Origin: JAOUEA01 sp963719165
GTDB lineage: Bacteria; Actinomycetota; UBA4738; HRBIN12
Direction: 5' to 3'
Assembly (NCBI GenBank): GCA_963719165.1
Contig: CAVRAV010000001.1
Location: 2,356,001 to 2,420,000, forward strand
DNA length: 64,000 nt
Positions 61,895 through 64,000 of the stretch are shown here, one piece after another (position 1 is the stretch's first letter; every line of letters starts with the position of its first letter). Below the pieces are notes generated by a model that worked only from the letters and a program-made list of their open reading frames with translations, was not told where the DNA came from and did not search any database. Position numbers and translations under genes: made by a program.

Positions 61895-62872
61895 GTGAGC
61901 GCCACGCCGGTGAGGATCGCTGTCACGCCGGCGCGCCGGAAGGCGCGCCGGCGTAGGAGCAGGCGCAAGGCGCTCACGGTACTCGCGTACATGAGCCCCT
62001 GGATCATCGGGTTCTGCTGGCTTTACGCCTATCCGATGCTGGCGAGCCTGTACTACTCCTTCACCAAGTACGACGCCATCCTCAGGCCCCCACAATGGGT
62101 GGGATTGTTCAACTACCGCTACCTCTTCACCGAGGACCCGTACTTCTGGATCTCGCTGCGGAACACCGTGTGGATCGTCGCCGTGTCGGTTCCTGCATCG
62201 ATCGTCTTCGCGATCGCTTGTGCGTACGTGCTCACGAAGCCGCGCCGCGGCAGGTCGGGGTATCGGCTCGCATTCTTCCTGCCAACGATGGTGCCCGCGG
62301 TAGCCGCCTCGCTGGCGTTCCTGTTCCTGTTGAATCCCTTCGGTCCGGTCGATTCCATCCTGCGGCTCTTCCACCTGCCGGCGCCGCTGTGGTTCCAGGA
62401 CCCGACGTGGGCGAAGCCGGGACTCGTCATGCTCGGGTTGTGGGGGGTCGGCGCGACGATGATCATCTTCCTCGCAGCGCTGCTCGACGTGCCGGCGCAC
62501 CTCTACGAGGCTGCGGACATCGAGGGCGCCGGCAGCTGGCAGAAGTTCCGACACATCACGTTGCCGATGATCAGCCCGGTGATCTTCTTCTCGGCCGTGA
62601 TCGGCGTGATCTACGGCCTGCAGTACTTCACCGAAGCCTTCGTGATCTCGTCGGGGGCGAGCGGTGCGGGCGCCGGCGCATCCACGCTCGGGTACCCCCA
62701 GCAGTCCACGCTCTTCTACACCATCTGGCTCTACCAACAGGGATTCGAATCGTTCCATTTCGGGGTGGCATCGGCGATGGCCTGGATCCTGTTCCTGATC
62801 GTCATGGGCTGCACGCTCGTGCTGATCAGATCGTCGAGGCGCTGGGTGTTCTACCAGGGAGGGTTCAGGTGA
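61895..62872 (+). CDS. Sugar ABC transporter permease, MalF-type
   Basis: 325 residues, six TM segments after a very basic N terminus (RRKARRRRSRRKAL). EAA loop LYEAADIEGAGSWQKFRHIT with the conserved glycine contacts the ATPase. GTG start 6 nt after the binding-protein stop. Confidence 0.9.
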   Translation: MSATPVRIAVTPARRKARRRRSRRKALTVLAYMSPWIIGFCWLYAYPMLASLYYSFTKYDAILRPPQWVGLFNYRYLFTEDPYFWISLRNTVWIVAVSVPASIVFAIACAYVLTKPRRGRSGYRLAFFLPTMVPAVAASLAFLFLLNPFGPVDSILRLFHLPAPLWFQDPTWAKPGLVMLGLWGVGATMIIFLAALLDVPAHLYEAADIEGAGSWQKFRHITLPMISPVIFFSAVIGVIYGLQYFTEAFVISSGASGAGAGASTLGYPQQSTLFYTIWLYQQGFESFHFGVASAMAWILFLIVMGCTLVLIRSSRRWVFYQGGFR

Positions 62873-63747
62873 GCGAGGCTGCGCTTGGGGTCGTGCCGCG
62901 ACGGCGATCGCCGAGGGCGCGACGCCGGTCGTTCTTGCGTGCCGTGGGAAATCACTCGCTCGCGATCGCGCTGAGCGTGGCGTTCCTGACGCCGTTCCTC
63001 TTCGTCGTGTCGACGTCGCTGATGACCGAGCATCAGGCCCTTACGCGCGATCTGATCCCCCACCCCTTCCAGTGGAGCAACTACGTCGAGGTCTTCCGCG
63101 TGGAGCCCCTCACGCGGTATGCGTGGAACACCTTCGTGTACGCATCGCTCGCGACGCTGGGGGTGGTCGTGTCGTCGGTGCCGGTGGCTTATGCCCTCTC
63201 GGTGATCAAGTGGCGCGGCCAGCGCGTCGTGTTCCTGCTCGTGATCGCGACCATGATGCTCCCGGCCCAGGTGACGATCGTGCCGCTGTTCGTGATCTTC
63301 GTGAAGCTCGGCTGGATCGGGTCGTTGAAGCCGCTCATCGTGCCGGCCTTCTTCGGCGACGCCTTCTCGATCTTCTTGCTCCGCCAGTTCTTCCTGTCGA
63401 TCCCCGGCGACCTCGTCGATGCCGCGCGCGTCGACGGGGCGAGCGACCTCCGGATCCTCCGCAACATCGTGGTCCCGATCGCGAAGCCGGCGATCGCCGC
63501 GGTCGCGTTGTTCCAGTTCCTCTTCGCATGGAACGACTTCTTCGGACCCCTCATCTACAGCGGGAGCAACGGCGGGATCTGGACGCTCAGCGTGGGGCTG
63601 CAGCAGTTCACGACGACGCATCGAGGCGTGTTGTGGAACCTCCAGATGGCCGCATCGGTCCTGTTCATGCTGCCCGTCATCGTGTTGTTCCTGTTCGCGC
63701 AGAAGGCCTTCATCGAAGGCGTGACGCTCACGGGCGTCAAGGGCTGA
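62869..63747 (+). CDS. Sugar ABC transporter permease, MalG-type
   Basis: 292 residues, six TM segments. EAA loop LVDAARVDGASDLRILRNI. The start GTG 62869 overlaps the MalF-type stop by 4 nt. No ATPase follows; the ATPase at 51185-52387 is the probable partner. Confidence 0.9.
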   Translation: MSEAALGVVPRRRSPRARRRSFLRAVGNHSLAIALSVAFLTPFLFVVSTSLMTEHQALTRDLIPHPFQWSNYVEVFRVEPLTRYAWNTFVYASLATLGVVVSSVPVAYALSVIKWRGQRVVFLLVIATMMLPAQVTIVPLFVIFVKLGWIGSLKPLIVPAFFGDAFSIFLLRQFFLSIPGDLVDAARVDGASDLRILRNIVVPIAKPAIAAVALFQFLFAWNDFFGPLIYSGSNGGIWTLSVGLQQFTTTHRGVLWNLQMAASVLFMLPVIVLFLFAQKAFIEGVTLTGVKG

Positions 63748-63753
63748 TCCCGC

Positions 63754-64000
63754 TTGGCTCGCGTCGCGTTGCTGGGCAACGGGTGGGTCCAGGGCTTCCA
63801 TGCTCGCGGTGTACTGGCGCACGGTGATGAGCTCGTCGCGGTCGCCAACCACCGTGAGGAGAGCGCGCGCGCGTTCGCCCGGACCTTCGGCATCTCGAGG
63901 ATCACCACGGACTGGGAGGCCCTGGCAACCGATCCCCACGTCGATGCGGCCGTCGTTTCTACGCCGAACGCGCTGCACGCCCCCCAGGCCATCGCCTTCC
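63754..64000 (+). CDS. Gfo/Idh/MocA-family oxidoreductase (N-terminal part, runs off the window)
   Basis: 82 codons visible. It begins TTG at 63754: ARVALLGNGWVQGFHARG is the Rossmann start, and DPHVDAAVVSTPNALHAPQA is the conserved sugar-dehydrogenase block. It follows the MalG-type gene by 6 nt, so it is in the importer operon. Members oxidise or reduce sugars at C1 or C3 with NAD(P), including NtdC, which handles 3-oxo-glucose-6-phosphate. The TTG start is weak but the frame is clear. Confidence 0.82.
   Translation, partial: MARVALLGNGWVQGFHARGVLAHGDELVAVANHREESARAFARTFGISRITTDWEALATDPHVDAAVVSTPNALHAPQAIAF

Noticed and set aside
60302..62758. An 818-codon open frame on the minus strand opposite the sugar ABC importer
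   Set aside because: Composition is Arg/Gly/Val/Asp-rich with no family motif, and the plus strand encodes textbook importer proteins. It is a shadow frame caused by high GC at third positions.

Overview
This is a 64 kb stretch of a high-GC (about 70 % by eye) bacterial chromosome with densely packed genes. Neighbouring genes often share ATGA or GTGA stop/start overlaps. The gene content fits an Actinomycetota-like lineage or a relative such as the high-GC Chloroflexota/Dormibacterota: a short primary-type sigma factor, a WS/DGAT acyltransferase, PF04185 phosphoesterases, a lysyl-oxidase-like secreted protein, many lipoproteins, and many start codons lying 6-7 nt downstream of a TANNNT -10 box, as in leaderless transcripts. 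I see no rRNA, tRNA, CRISPR array, insertion sequence or prophage. The assignment to a phylum is inference.

Layout. (1) 0-14 kb is a nitrogen and carbon catabolic region. An amine module is spread over both strands: a glutamine-synthetase-like ligase running off the left edge, an APC permease of the ethanolamine-permease type, a second GS-like ligase, two paralogous class III aminotransferases on either side of a class I amidotransferase, an SDR and an aldehyde dehydrogenase. This looks like a gamma-glutamylation route for amine degradation. Inserted in it is a tight polyol/sugar operon (GntR repressor, DhnA-type aldolase, Zn dehydrogenase, FGGY kinase) with a clear operator. (2) 14-17 kb: two paralogous secreted phosphoesterases. 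(3) 17-25 kb: greA, a CDP-alcohol phosphatidyltransferase, a Rieske protein, then a minus-strand run of PAP2 phosphatase, lysyl-oxidase-like protein, SGNH hydrolase, MBOAT acyltransferase, an ECF42-type sigma factor and its YCII partner. (4) 25-32 kb: CBS protein, mutY, and a zinc region with znuA-znuC-znuB-zur behind a Zur-box-like palindrome, convergent with a TIGR03943/DUF318 permease pair. (5) 31.5-43 kb: AlkP-superfamily proteins, a 1143-residue membrane fusion protein, a DMT exporter, a GT-C-like glycosyltransferase, AlaX, WS/DGAT and an alpha/beta hydrolase. (6) 43-51 kb: a SigA/HrdB-like sigma factor behind 11-bp direct repeats, a lipoprotein, a PAS-GGDEF cyclase, a class V aminotransferase, NUDIX, AGPAT and M20 peptidase.

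(7) 51-64 kb is the most interesting block: an amino-sugar or modified-disaccharide utilisation locus. One minus-strand operon encodes a SIS-domain deaminase/isomerase, a polysaccharide deacetylase, a BadF-type sugar kinase and an MsmK/UgpC-type ABC ATPase. Facing it are two different GH4 NAD-dependent glycosidases, a DegT-type aminotransferase, a ROK repressor, a three-gene ABC importer lacking its own ATPase, and a Gfo/Idh/MocA dehydrogenase running off the right edge. An identical 13-bp palindrome occurs just twice: at the SIS/GH4 divergent promoter and just downstream of the ROK promoter. This ties the block into one predicted ROK regulon. The set of enzymes (two redox glycosidases plus sugar aminotransferase plus sugar dehydrogenase) does not match a textbook GlcNAc pathway and suggests catabolism of a keto/amino-sugar glycoside.
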